From: Sphingomonas sp.
GTDB lineage: Bacteria > Pseudomonadota > Alphaproteobacteria > Sphingomonadales > Sphingomonadaceae
Direction: 5' to 3'
NCBI RefSeq assembly: GCF_024508665.1
Contig: NZ_JANINP010000007.1
Coordinates: 620,001 to 684,000 of the forward strand
DNA length: 64,000 nt
The position numbers were made by a program, and so were the translations under genes. This document shows positions 1 to 10,041 of this stretch, one piece after another (position 1 is the first letter of the stretch; each line of letters opens with the position of its first letter). The notes under the pieces are model-generated. The model was not told the DNA's origin, did no database searches, and saw nothing but the letters and a program-made list of their open reading frames with translations.

Positions 1-257
1 TGGAGAAGCTACTGCAGGAGCAGATAGATCGCATCCGCCGCGAGCAGGGCAAGGATGATCGTCAGCTCACCCTGCTCCTCGACGAGACCGAGGCACGACA
101 GAGAGCGGCTGATCGACGCTCTTGGGAAAGGGCCGTGACGCGCCTCGATGATGAGCTGGTGCGCGAGCCCGAGCGGCTGCGGCGCTCCTTTGATATCAAG
201 GCGCGCCGGGTCGAGCCGGTCGGCATCGTCTATCTCTGGCCGGAGGTGGCAAATTGA
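1..257 (+). CDS. drmD: DrmD-like SNF2-family helicase, C-terminal end (partial)
   Basis: The open frame enters from the left edge (first full codon at 3) and stops with TGA at 255-257, leaving about 84 C-terminal residues. The visible part is a charged helical tail (Glu/Arg/Lys/Gln rich) ending in RRVEPVGIVYLWPE, an ending I associate with the large SNF2 helicases of class 1 DISARM loci. No helicase motif is inside the window, so the name depends on this tail and on the next gene being a DrmMI-type methylase. The stop overlaps the TTG start of the methylase (TTGA), which indicates one operon. It could also be another SNF2 helicase paired with a methylase. Confidence 0.6.
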   Translation, partial: EKLLQEQIDRIRREQGKDDRQLTLLLDETEARQRAADRRSWERAVTRLDDELVREPERLRRSFDIKARRVEPVGIVYLWPEVAN

Positions 258-3200
258 GCGGCGGCCCGCACGATTGGCTTGGGCATGTGCAGCCCACCGG
301 ACTGGTGGTCGCGCCGGCCAAGCTCGACGAGCTGGGTCTCGCCCCGCTGCCGCAGCACCAGACTGACAACGACGCCGTCAAGGCGCTGCTCGGCGAAGAC
401 GAACGGTCGTTGCCAGATGCTTGGGCGTTCCTGTCAGAGGTTCTCGGCTGGCCCGAAAGTCGCGTTGCCGGCACGGCCGGGGGGCCTCCCCTCCCCGAGG
501 AGCTCACGATCTCGCTGCGGGATGGCGAGACCGTTCTCAGCCCGACCTATGCTGTGCGCGTTTCCGACGGCGAGAATTGGCAACTGCTGGTCCGGGTTGA
601 GGCGCCCGATGTCGTGCTCGACCGACGGGGCGCGCTGGATGGATGGGAGGCGACTCCGCACCAACGGTTCGAGCGACTGCTGCGCGAGACCGGCTTCAGC
701 GCCGGCGTTCTGATCGGCTCGCGGGCGACCGGACGGCGCGATGAGGACGTGGCCGAGCCCGAGCTTCGCCTCGTCGTGGCGCCCAAGGGCGAGACATCCG
801 GCTGGATCGCTTGGCCGCTGCCGAGCCTCGCCACCGTCGCCGGGCGTGAAATGCTGGGCGGACTCAAGATGCTGCTCGATCGCTCGACGTTGTGGACGAA
901 CCCACCGCAGCTGCGTCTGCCGAACATCCTCGCCGAGAGCCGGGCGAGCCAGGCCGACGTTTCGAAGGAGCTCTCCGGGCAGGTGCTCGCCGCGCTGCAC
1001 GAGTTGCTGCGCGGCTTCGACGCCGCCGACCCCGCGCTCGTCCGCGAGCTAGCCGGGCGCGATCCGCATCAACTCTACGAGGGGCTGCTGACGGTGCTGA
1101 TGCGCCTCATCTTTATCCTCTACGCCGAGGACCGCTCGCTGATGCCGTCCATTACCGCCCATGGCGGGGCCGAGCTCTACGAGCGCGGCTATTCGGTCGG
1201 CGGGCTGTTTGTGAAGCTCGGCGACGACGATGCGCTCTATCCGGATACGATGGACGAGAGGCGCGGCGGCTGGGGACGTCTGATTGCCTTGTTCCGGCTG
1301 GTCAGTCGGGGCCATGACGGCTTCATGCAGCGCCGTGGCGGCCGGCTGTTCGACGAGGATCGCTTTCCGTTTCTGCTCGGGAAGCGCGAGCCGAGCGATG
1401 CTGAGCGCGTGCTGCCGGTGTCGGACGGCTGCATCCTGCGCGTGCTCACCGCCCTCATGACCCTTGAGCGGCGTGGCACCCGCGAGCGGTTGTCCTACCG
1501 CACCCTAGACGTCGAGCAGATCGGGTCGGTCTACGAGACGGTGATGGGCTTCATCGTCGACACGGCCTCTGCCCCGATGCTGGCGGTCAAGGCGGGCAAG
1601 AACAACAAAGTGCCCGTCTTCGTCGATCTTGCCGCTTTGGTCGCCGACAAGCCGGCCGATCGCCCGAAGCGGCTGAAGGAGGCAACAGGGCGCGGCCAAT
1701 TCCCGGCCGCCGTCTCGCGCGGGGTGCGCGACGCCGGGGACGTGGCCGCAATGGCAGCGGCGCTCGCGCCGATAGCTGATCCTCGCGGGAGCACAAGGCA
1801 GGAGCCAGTTGCTCACGGCACGCCGATCCTTCAGCCGACCGACGAGCGGCGCCGCACCGGCAGCCACTACACGCCGCGTTCGCTGACCGCCCCGATCGTG
1901 ACGCATGCTCTAGAGCCGGCGTTCGAGAGAATCGGCGCTGATGCGACGCCGGCACAGGTGCTCGACCTGAAGGTCTGCGATCCGGCGGTCGGCTCCGGCG
2001 CATTTCTCGTCGAGGCGTGCCGACAGCTCGGCATCCGGCTGGTCCAGGCATGGGAAGCGCATCCTGATCTCAAGCCGCCGATCCCGGGCGACGAAGATGA
2101 CGAGCTCCACGCCCGCCGCTTGGTGGCGCAACGTTGCCTTTACGGCGTCGACCGCAATCCGATGGCGCTTGATCTTGCCAAGCTGTCGCTATGGCTTGCG
2201 ACGCTTGCGCGGGACCATGAGTTCAGCTTCCTCGACCATGCGCTAAAAGTAGGCGACAGTCTCGTCGGTCTTAGTCGCACCCAGATCGAGAGCGCGAGCT
2301 GGGAAGAAAATGCCGTTCCTGGCCTCTGGCGCGCGCGTGTCCGCCAGGACGTGAGCGAGGCGCTCGCACATCGCGACGCGATCCGTAACGCGCCCGACGA
2401 GGTGGCTCTGGCGATGCAGGAAGCGCAGCACGACCGCGTCGAGCGTGGCCTCGCCAATATCCGGCTAATCGGCGACGCGGTGATCGCCACGTTCTTCGCG
2501 CACGACAAGCCGCGTCCCCGCCGGAACGCGCTCGCCGAGGTCGGCGACCGCGCAGGCGGAGGTGGTTGGGAATGGCTGCGCCAGCGGGCGATCAGCCTGG
2601 AAGGTGGCGAGCATCGGGTGCGGCCGTTCCACTGGGAGATCGAGTTCCCTGAAGTGTTCGCTCGCGACAACCCCGGCTTCGACGCGATCATCGGCAACCC
2701 GCCTTTCGCTGGCAAGAACACGATTATCGCCGGCAACCGGTATGGCTATCTCGATTGGCTACAGACACTCCACTCGGACGCTCACGGCAACGCCGACCTA
2801 TCGGCCCATTTCTACCGTCGCTCCTATGCTCTGCTGCGCGAAGGCGGCGTCTTCGGCCTGATCGCGACAAACACGATCCGCCAAGGCGATACTCGAGAGC
2901 GGCCTCCGTCGGATCATAGAATCGGGGGGCAGCATCTACCGCGCCGTCTCGCGTCACAAATGGGACACTGGCGATGCCGCCGTCACTGTGAGCTTCGTGT
3001 TCGTGAGCAAGGGCGACCTCGGCACCGCGATTCTCGACGGGCGCCCGGCGCAGCGGATCTCAGCCTACCTGGTCGACGGAGACCTTGACAGCTCACCGGC
3101 GACGCTGCGCTCGAACTCCGGCAAATCTTTCCAGGGCTCCATCCTGCTCGGGATGGGATTCACCTTCGACGACGTGAATGCGGCCAAGGGCAAGGCCACA

Positions 3201-4190
3201 CGCCTCGCGGAAATCGAGCGGTTAACCGCCGTTGAACCGCGCAACGCCGAGTTGATCGAGCCGTTCCTGGGTGGCGAGGAGGTGAACAACTCCCCGACCC
3301 ATGCCCATCACCGTTATGCGATCAATTTCCTCGACTTGCCCTTGTGCCGGAAATGCGACGGGCCCGGCTGGCTCGCGCTGACCGACGATCAGCGCCGAGA
3401 GGCGCTTCGGCAGGGAATAGTTGCTCATGACTATCCTCGCGAAGTGGCCGCGGATTGGCCCGACCTGCTTGCGATCGTCGAGCGCCTGGTGAAACCGGAA
3501 AGACTTAAGCAATCGGATGAGGGCGGGAAGCGCTTGTGGTGGCGATATCTACGTCCTCGGGAGGAGATGTATCGCGCGATTGAAGACCTCCCCGATGTCT
3601 TGGTGATAAATTGCGGAGCCACGCCTCACATGATGTTTGCTCAAGTACCCTCAAATCAGGTCTTCGCCCACTCCCTTTTCGTCTTCTCGACTGGAGGAAT
3701 GGCGCAGTTCTGCACCCTCCAGTCGAGGGTGCACGAAATCTGGGCAAGGAGCTTTACTTCTACGCTCGAGGATCGGCTTCGTTATGCAGCGTCCGACTGC
3801 TTCGAAACCTTCCCCCTCCCGGATGGCTTCGATGATTCAGTTGCGATGAGCTCGGCGGGGCAGGCCTATCTCAGCCATCGCGCCGCTCTAATGGTCGCAC
3901 GCAATCAGGGCATGACACCGACTTACAACCGGTTCCACGACCCTCAGGACAGCGCCGAGGATATCACCGACTTGCGTCGCCTCCACGCAGCAATGGATGA
4001 CGCGGTGCTGCGCGCCTACGGCTGGGACGACCTCGCCGACCGCGCCGCTCCGGAATTCCTGACCGAGGAAACCGAGGACGACCACAGCTATCAGGGCCGC
4101 CTGTTCTGGCCCGCCCCCTTCCGCGACGAGCTCCTCGCCCGTCTCCTCAAGCTCAACGAGGAGCGCGCCGCCGAGGAGCGGCAGGGCTGA
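254..4190 (+). pseudogene. drmMI: DrmMI-like DISARM adenine-specific DNA methylase, frameshifted
   Basis: This N6-adenine methylase would be about 1312 residues if intact. It begins at a TTG overlapping the upstream stop, with an N terminus (HDWLGHVQPTGLVVAP) I associate with DISARM methylases. The SAM motif DPAVGSGAFLVE lies near residue 575 and the catalytic NPPF near residue 814. Around 2894 the reading frame shifts by +1: the first frame continues to 3088 in unrelated sequence, while the proper continuation (ESGLRRIIESGGSIYRAV) is in the next frame and runs to 4190. Loss of one CG from an original CGCG would explain it. The second part (an ATG at 2988 could start about 400 residues) holds the presumed target-recognition region and no catalytic motif. 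Either the gene is inactive or this is a sequencing error. The family would methylate host DNA to mark it as self. Confidence 0.8.
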
Positions 4191-4948
4191 TGCCATGCTT
4201 GAATTGCGGTGCCAATGACACGATCAGGGCTCACCTGATCCCGCAAGCGTTCGTCAGAGAGGTGCGGGGCGATGACAAGGGCTATGCGCTCACCAACCGC
4301 AATGCGTCATCTTTCCAGCCGAGCCAGAACGGCCGCTACGACGACGCCATTCTCTGCACCGCCTGCGACAATATTCTTGGCAAGGACGAGAAATATGCGG
4401 TCGAGACACTGGCGGCGATCCGCCGTTCGACCCAGCATGTCGTCGACAGGACATTCATGGTCGACGGTATAGAGGGCGACCGCCTGCTCCGCTTCGCGGC
4501 TGGAACTGTTTGGAAATTTGCGCTGACCAAGCCGCATTACGGCCGCATCGACATTGGGCCCTACGCAGCGATCTTGCAGTCGCTGCTCTATGATCGCGCT
4601 GATAGCGGTGGTGCGGTCGACGCGTTCCTGATGAAGCTGCACAGCGGCGATGACAAATCGTATTTCAACCGGGCACCCTCACCCGAACGTTACGAGGGCC
4701 TGAACTTCGTCCGCTTCGCTGTCGGCAGCTTTATCTTCCTGGTGAAGCTCGACCGGCGGCCGGCCACCAATCTGCCTGCTGCTGCCTGGCTTCGCGGGAG
4801 CACCAGCATTCTGATACCAGCCATAGCGTTCAACCAGATAGAAGAAGGGAGGACGGTCCTCAGCGCGCGGCAGGCCAATGGGCGCTTGGATGCCTATCTG
4901 CAGCGGGTCAGCGTGGCCGCAACAGCGAACAAGAACCTTGCATCTTAG
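4190..4948 (+). CDS. HNH-like zinc-binding protein of unknown function, inside the DISARM operon
   Basis: The protein is 252 residues and its ATG overlaps the last base of the methylase stop. It opens with CLNCG, then AHLIPQAF near residues 14-21, then CTACDN near residue 57. This CxxC, H-(I/L)-I-P, CxxC order is that of HNH/treble-clef nucleases, with His as the candidate general base. The remaining roughly 190 residues have no motif I recognise. The position between methylase and DrmA suggests a nuclease accessory to the defence locus. The zinc-finger pattern is seen in the sequence; nuclease activity is inferred, and a non-catalytic zinc protein is equally possible. Confidence 0.55.
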   Translation: MPCLNCGANDTIRAHLIPQAFVREVRGDDKGYALTNRNASSFQPSQNGRYDDAILCTACDNILGKDEKYAVETLAAIRRSTQHVVDRTFMVDGIEGDRLLRFAAGTVWKFALTKPHYGRIDIGPYAAILQSLLYDRADSGGAVDAFLMKLHSGDDKSYFNRAPSPERYEGLNFVRFAVGSFIFLVKLDRRPATNLPAAAWLRGSTSILIPAIAFNQIEEGRTVLSARQANGRLDAYLQRVSVAATANKNLAS

Positions 4949-4987
4949 GATTTGCAAGCTTACTTAGAAGGGCAGGAGCAGCCCCCC

Positions 4988-6091
4988 ATGACCACAAACC
5001 TTATCGGACCGCGCCTCAAGGCGCTCCGCGAGACTCACGGATTCGACCAGGAGAAAGTCGCCGCCATCCTGGGGGTCGGCAGCCGCCAGATTGTCTCCCA
5101 AATCGAGACGGGCGAACGGCGTGTCTCCGGCGAGGAGCTCACGCGCCTGATCGACGGCCTCGGCGCCGACCTCGACTATTTCACCGACCCCTTCCGTCTC
5201 GAGGGTGAAGGCGCTTTCTCGTGGCGACAATCACAGTGCGGGACCGCCACGCTATCAGCCTACCAGACCAAGGCAGGCGCTTGGCTCGCGGCGTATCGCC
5301 ATTTGGCTGAGCAGACCAACAAGCCATCTAGCTTTCGCCGAAGCTTGCGGCTCGACCGGAGCTCCAGCTTCGACCAAGCCGCCGCCGAAGGCGAACGCCT
5401 CGCGACCGAGTTCGACTTGGGGGATGTTCCTGCGCTGCGCCTCGGCGAGGTGATGGAACAGGCTTTCGACATTCTTGTGCTGATGGTCGATGCGCCTGCC
5501 GGAATTTCCGGAGCTGCCTGTCGCCTCACGGAGCTTGATGCCGTGCTCGTTAACCGCCTGGAGGTGCCCGGGCGGCGCTATTTCGACTTGGCGCACGAGC
5601 TGTTTCACCTGCTCACTTGGGACGCGATGCCGCCAGATCCAATCGAGGCTATCGACGCCAAGGGACACGTGGAGAAGCTGGCAAATGCATTCGCAGGCGC
5701 TCTGCTGATGCCTCGTTCAGTGATTGAAGGTGACTGGCGGAAGGCAGGTAGCGTCCCTGCGCTCGCTGCGATGATCAACGAGCGCGCCGATACTCTCCAA
5801 GTCACGGCGCAGGCGCTCAAATGGCGGCTGGTAACCGCAAAGCTCCTGTCGCGGCAGCGCGCGACCGCAATCCCTGACGAGATGCTCCGGCACAATGGTC
5901 GGTCAGCGGTAGCGGTAAACACTCAGCCGCCGCTTTATTCGCATCGTTTCATGGAGGTTCTGGGACGCGGCATCGACCACGGCTTCGTTTCACGTCGCCG
6001 GGCTGCTCGGCTGCTCGAGCTTAGCCCCCATGGCCGCGACCTTGCGGAGCTATTCGAAGCTCACGGGCTCCCGGTGCCTGAAGGCCTATGA
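4988..6091 (+). CDS. XRE-family HTH plus ImmA/IrrE metallopeptidase
   Basis: The protein is 367 residues. An XRE helix-turn-helix spans about residues 5-56, followed by an ImmA/IrrE (COG2856) domain with zinc-peptidase motif HELFH near residues 202-206. ATG 4988 was preferred to an in-frame TTG at 4952 because AGGAG lies upstream and the XRE domain starts directly after it. Related XRE-ImmA proteins act as repressor-proteases in mobile elements and as antitoxin-like partners in toxin-antitoxin pairs. The PIN-domain gene follows after 3 bases, so the two probably form a functional pair. It may regulate the operon, restrain the PIN protein, or sense infection; the sequence does not decide which. 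Confidence 0.8.
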   Translation: MTTNLIGPRLKALRETHGFDQEKVAAILGVGSRQIVSQIETGERRVSGEELTRLIDGLGADLDYFTDPFRLEGEGAFSWRQSQCGTATLSAYQTKAGAWLAAYRHLAEQTNKPSSFRRSLRLDRSSSFDQAAAEGERLATEFDLGDVPALRLGEVMEQAFDILVLMVDAPAGISGAACRLTELDAVLVNRLEVPGRRYFDLAHELFHLLTWDAMPPDPIEAIDAKGHVEKLANAFAGALLMPRSVIEGDWRKAGSVPALAAMINERADTLQVTAQALKWRLVTAKLLSRQRATAIPDEMLRHNGRSAVAVNTQPPLYSHRFMEVLGRGIDHGFVSRRRAARLLELSPHGRDLAELFEAHGLPVPEGL

Positions 6092-6094
6092 CCC

Positions 6095-6598
6095 GTGGCC
6101 AAGCACCGCGGGCCTATACTCCTCGACAACAATGCGATCGGCGATGCTGTCGATCTGGGCGTTTGGAATGCCCTGATCGGAGCCTACCGAGGTCAGCTCG
6201 AAACCGTTCGAGAGGTGGAAAGGGAAGCCGGCACCTACTTTCGAGAACTCAGCGATCCAGCGACGCTGATGGCAAGCCTGAAGCTGGTCCAAGTGCATGA
6301 CGTTACTCCGCAGGAGCGGAACAACCTCGCTGTTCGCACCCAAGGTATCGCACTCGACCCAGGCGAGCGTGATCTGTGGGCCAATGCGCTCGGGCGGAAG
6401 CCTGGCTGGATCCTTTGCGGGCCTGACAAGGCGAGCATGCGTGCCGCAGTGCGCCTTGGACTAGCCGAGAAGCTGGTGTCACTCGAGGAGCTCCTCCAGA
6501 ACGCAGGCCTTTCGACCAAGGGGCTGCCGGACAACCATACGAACAAGTGGCTGCGGCGGGTGGTGGGCGAGCTGATCGTCGAGGAGATCTTGAAGTGA
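6095..6598 (+). CDS. PIN-like domain protein (putative RNase), partner of XRE-ImmA
   Basis: The protein is 167 residues from GTG 6095, three bases after the ImmA gene, and its stop overlaps the drmA start (GTGA). The pattern fits a PIN domain: LLDNNAI with Asp11, VREVE with Glu40, PGERDLWANAL with Glu91, and GPDKASMRAA with Asp111, giving the four acidic residues expected to bind metal. PIN proteins are usually endoribonucleases and often toxins. Coupling to an XRE-ImmA gene resembles toxin-antitoxin modules, but both are embedded in the DISARM transcript, so the pair could be an abortive-infection arm of the locus. The fold is inferred from motif spacing. Confidence 0.6.
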   Translation: MAKHRGPILLDNNAIGDAVDLGVWNALIGAYRGQLETVREVEREAGTYFRELSDPATLMASLKLVQVHDVTPQERNNLAVRTQGIALDPGERDLWANALGRKPGWILCGPDKASMRAAVRLGLAEKLVSLEELLQNAGLSTKGLPDNHTNKWLRRVVGELIVEEILK

Positions 6599-9500
6599 AC
6601 TCCATCGAAGTGCGAGACGAACTCGTCCACCGCCTCCGCCGCAATCTGGTTGGTCCGAGCGATTTTCCGCACGACGAAGACCTCGCCAGGGAAAAGCTTC
6701 CGACGGGCGAGAGCCCGTCGCGCTGGTATCTCACAGGCTTCATCGCACCTGCAGGCGACGAGATCGCTCACACTCAGGAGGACGAACAGGAAGAGGAGGA
6801 ACTCACGCAACTCGAACCTGCCGGACATGGAGCCGGCGGCGCCGCGGGCGACGACGAGGAACCCGAACCGCCGGTCGCGAAGCGGCGCTTCCTGCCTTCG
6901 TCGATAGGCATCACGACCATGCTTGACCCCGGTGTGACGGAAATCGAAGCTGAGGTCCGTTGGGGCGACTATGTTCCTGAACCGCCGCTGCCCCGCGAAG
7001 TGCTGGAAGGCGACAGCGATCCGAAGCAGCCCGTCGAGTGGCGCCGCGTGCCGCGCGGCGAACGGGTCAGCCTCGCGATTCCCGGCGAACGCGAAGGGCT
7101 CCGGACCGTGCTCGTGCCCAATAGCGGCGCGACTGCGCGCCCCGTCGGTGCGCTCGAGATCGGAATCCGCGCGCGGCCGTTCACGATGTCGCTACCAGAT
7201 GGCAGCACGCAGAGAGTGCGGGTTGTCACCGTATTCTTGGTGAACAAGCGAGACACACGCGTGGGCCGTCGCTTCCAGGACCTTGCCTACGCCTACCAGG
7301 TTCGCCTCGACCTGCATTGTCCGTCCGGGTTCCTGCCGCAGCACGACCTCTCACGAATAGACCGCTCTGATTGGGACGATCAATTGGCCGATCTGCACTA
7401 CCGGGATGCCGCAGCCTATGCGGTGGGCCTCGGCTGCGCGACCGGGCATAAAATGGACGCAAAAGGTCTCGTCCAAACAGTCCACACAACCGCAATGCCT
7501 CGCGCCAGCGTCGAGCGGACCGTTGCCTCCAATGAGGTTGGAGAGGTTGAGCTTGGCATCGATGCCCTAGCCAATCTCGCCGCTGACAGCGGAGCCGCTT
7601 TGGCAGCGCGCCTGCAGCCTCTCATCAACGCTTATGCCGAGTGGAGCGGGCGACAGGAGCAGGCGGCCAAGGCAGATGACATCGCCCACGCGCCGCAGCG
7701 TCGCGCTACCGCCGCGACCCTGATTGCGGGGCAAGCGGAGGCCCGCGCGCGTATCGCCGCCGGGATCGACCTGCTGGCCCGCGACGACAAGGCTCGACGT
7801 GCGTTCGAGATCGCAAATCGGGCGATCGCAGATGCCGCCCGCGCACGTCGCCCAGAGGAACAGAAGCCGGAGTGGCGACCATTCCAGCTCGCGTTCATCC
7901 TCCTCAACCTCGAAGGCCAAGCCGACCGGCGCCACCGCGACCGCGACATCGTTGACCTGCTCTTTTTCCCCACCGGCGGCGGCAAGACCGAAGCCTATCT
8001 TGGGCTAGCCGCCTTCACCATCGCTCACCGGCGCCTCTGCGGGCCGGGCGTTCTCGGCGCGGGCGTTTCGGTCATCATGCGCTACACGCTGCGCCTTCTG
8101 ACGCTGGACCAGCTCGGCCGTGCGGCTGGCCTCATCTGCGCGCTAGAACTGCTGCGGACCAGCGATCGCTACATAGCCGAAAATGGACGTCGCCTGCTTG
8201 GAGACTGGCCGATCGAGATCGGATTATGGGTGGGCTCGGACGCCTCGCCGAACCGGCTTGGTGGTACCGGCAATACTGGTGAGGGCACGGCCGTCACACG
8301 CGTCCGCCAGTATCAGAGCGGCCGCGACAGCCGAGCGCCCGCGCCGATCAAAAATTGCCCTTGGTGCGGTCACGCATTCGAGCCGCAAAGCTTCAGGTGC
8401 GTTCCCAACATGGCCGCGCCGACGAACCTTGAACTCCGCTGCGCGAACATTGATTGCGCCTTTACCGGGGATCGGCCGCTGCCCGTCGTGACGGTCGACG
8501 AAGCGATCTATCGGCGCCTGCCTGCTTTCATGATCGCGACTATAGATAAGTTCGCCTCACTCCCGTGGCGTGGCGACGCAGGCGCGTTCTTCGGTCATGT
8601 CGATCGCGTTGATGAAGCGGGGTTCTACGGCGCGAGCCGCCCGCGCGTCGGCCGGCCTCTCGACAATGGTCACAGGTTGGATCCGCCCGATCTCATCATC
8701 CAGGACGAACTTCACCTGATCTCCGGGCCTCTGGGAACGGTCGCGGGGCTATACGAGGCCGCCATCGACCGACTTGCCACCCGCCACGAGAGCGGCGTCC
8801 GCGTGCGGCCGAAAATTGTCGCGTCCACGGCCACCGTCCGCCGGGCAGATGCCCAGATTCGTGCCCTGTTCGATCGTAGCGAGACCCGGATCTTCCCGGC
8901 GCCCGGAATAGACCGCCGGGATAGCTTTTTTGCCGTGACAGTGCCCGAGAACGAGAGTCCTGCACGCTGGTATGTGGGCCTCGCGGCCGCAGGCCGCGGA
9001 CCGAAGCTGGTCTTTCTTCAGGCACTCGTGACGGTGCTCTCCGGTGCGCAGGGTCTCGCCGACGAAGGCGGCAAGGCAGATCCCTATTTGACCGCTCTCT
9101 GCTACTTCAACGCCCTGCGGGAGCTGGGTGGTGCCCGCCGAATCGTTGAAGACGAGGTTGCGGCGCGTGTAGCGACGTACGGCTCGGAGAGACGCCGGAG
9201 CGAGCCAGCCGATGCGCCATTTGGAGATCGCGAGGTGGGCGAGCCGATCGAGCTCACTTCGCGCGTCTCCACCGATCAGGTTGCGGCGGCCAAGCGTCGA
9301 CTCGAGACACTCTTCTCAGATGAAGGGGGCGAGCCGGTCGATGTAGCCCTGGCGACCAACATGATCTCGGTCGGGCTGGACATTACCCGCCTCGGCCTGA
9401 TGCTGGTTCAAGGTCAGCCGAAGACAGCAGCCGAGTACATCCAGGCCACCAGCCGGGTCGGACGCGACCATGAGCGACCGGGTTTGGTCGTCGCGGTGCT

Positions 9501-10041
9501 CAACGTGCACAAGCCTCGCGACCGGATGCATTATGAGCAATTCTGCCATTTCCACACGACCTTCTATCGCGCGGTTGAGGCAACCAGCGTGACGCCGTGG
9601 TCGGCGCGAGCGCTCGACCGAGCGCTTGCTGCAGTGGTCGTCGCGATCGCGCGGCACCTGGACCCAGGCCTCACCCCTTCGGGCGCAGTCGCGGCGCTAG
9701 ATGGCCACCCGGACACCAGGCAAGCTGTCGTGGACCATCTCGTTGCCAGAGCCCCGGGCGATATAGTCGGCGGGACGGCTGCCCTGCGGTCTCTGATCGA
9801 AGGCCTGCTGGATGACTGGATCGAAGTCGCGGCGGAGCAGACCGCGGCGGGCGGCAGCTTCACCTACGACATCGGCGCTCAGAAGCTACTGCACGCTCCG
9901 CTCGACCCCGCAATCGGCAACCTTCTTTCGCCACACGACCGGTTCCAGGCGGGCTGGAGCATGCGCGACGTGGAGCCGGGCGTGCTCGTGAAGCCACGCG
10001 ATCCGTATGGCAACCCGATCAGCGGAGCCCCCGACCTGTGA
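6595..10041 (+). CDS. drmA: DISARM helicase DrmA
   Basis: The protein is 1148 residues from GTG 6595, overlapping the PIN gene stop. The N terminus (SRWYLTGFIAPAGDE) matches what I know of DrmA. Helicase motifs are present in order: Walker A PTGGGKT at about 459-465, a Walker B variant DELH at 704-707, STATVRR for motif III, and GLDITRLGLML to ATSRVGRD from about 927 for motifs V and VI. A possible zinc finger (CPWC and CANIDC near 588-620) sits between the Walker motifs. In DISARM, DrmA acts with DrmB on incoming phage DNA. The next gene overlaps by 4 bases. A longer start at 6547 inside the PIN gene was rejected. Confidence 0.9.
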   Translation: MNSIEVRDELVHRLRRNLVGPSDFPHDEDLAREKLPTGESPSRWYLTGFIAPAGDEIAHTQEDEQEEEELTQLEPAGHGAGGAAGDDEEPEPPVAKRRFLPSSIGITTMLDPGVTEIEAEVRWGDYVPEPPLPREVLEGDSDPKQPVEWRRVPRGERVSLAIPGEREGLRTVLVPNSGATARPVGALEIGIRARPFTMSLPDGSTQRVRVVTVFLVNKRDTRVGRRFQDLAYAYQVRLDLHCPSGFLPQHDLSRIDRSDWDDQLADLHYRDAAAYAVGLGCATGHKMDAKGLVQTVHTTAMPRASVERTVASNEVGEVELGIDALANLAADSGAALAARLQPLINAYAEWSGRQEQAAKADDIAHAPQRRATAATLIAGQAEARARIAAGIDLLARDDKARRAFEIANRAIADAARARRPEEQKPEWRPFQLAFILLNLEGQADRRHRDRDIVDLLFFPTGGGKTEAYLGLAAFTIAHRRLCGPGVLGAGVSVIMRYTLRLLTLDQLGRAAGLICALELLRTSDRYIAENGRRLLGDWPIEIGLWVGSDASPNRLGGTGNTGEGTAVTRVRQYQSGRDSRAPAPIKNCPWCGHAFEPQSFRCVPNMAAPTNLELRCANIDCAFTGDRPLPVVTVDEAIYRRLPAFMIATIDKFASLPWRGDAGAFFGHVDRVDEAGFYGASRPRVGRPLDNGHRLDPPDLIIQDELHLISGPLGTVAGLYEAAIDRLATRHESGVRVRPKIVASTATVRRADAQIRALFDRSETRIFPAPGIDRRDSFFAVTVPENESPARWYVGLAAAGRGPKLVFLQALVTVLSGAQGLADEGGKADPYLTALCYFNALRELGGARRIVEDEVAARVATYGSERRRSEPADAPFGDREVGEPIELTSRVSTDQVAAAKRRLETLFSDEGGEPVDVALATNMISVGLDITRLGLMLVQGQPKTAAEYIQATSRVGRDHERPGLVVAVLNVHKPRDRMHYEQFCHFHTTFYRAVEATSVTPWSARALDRALAAVVVAIARHLDPGLTPSGAVAALDGHPDTRQAVVDHLVARAPGDIVGGTAALRSLIEGLLDDWIEVAAEQTAAGGSFTYDIGAQKLLHAPLDPAIGNLLSPHDRFQAGWSMRDVEPGVLVKPRDPYGNPISGAPDL

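Noticed and set aside
6547..6594. Longer start for drmA inside the PIN gene
   Set aside because: The GTG at 6595 overlaps the PIN stop as in neighbouring junctions, and the DrmA-like sequence begins there.
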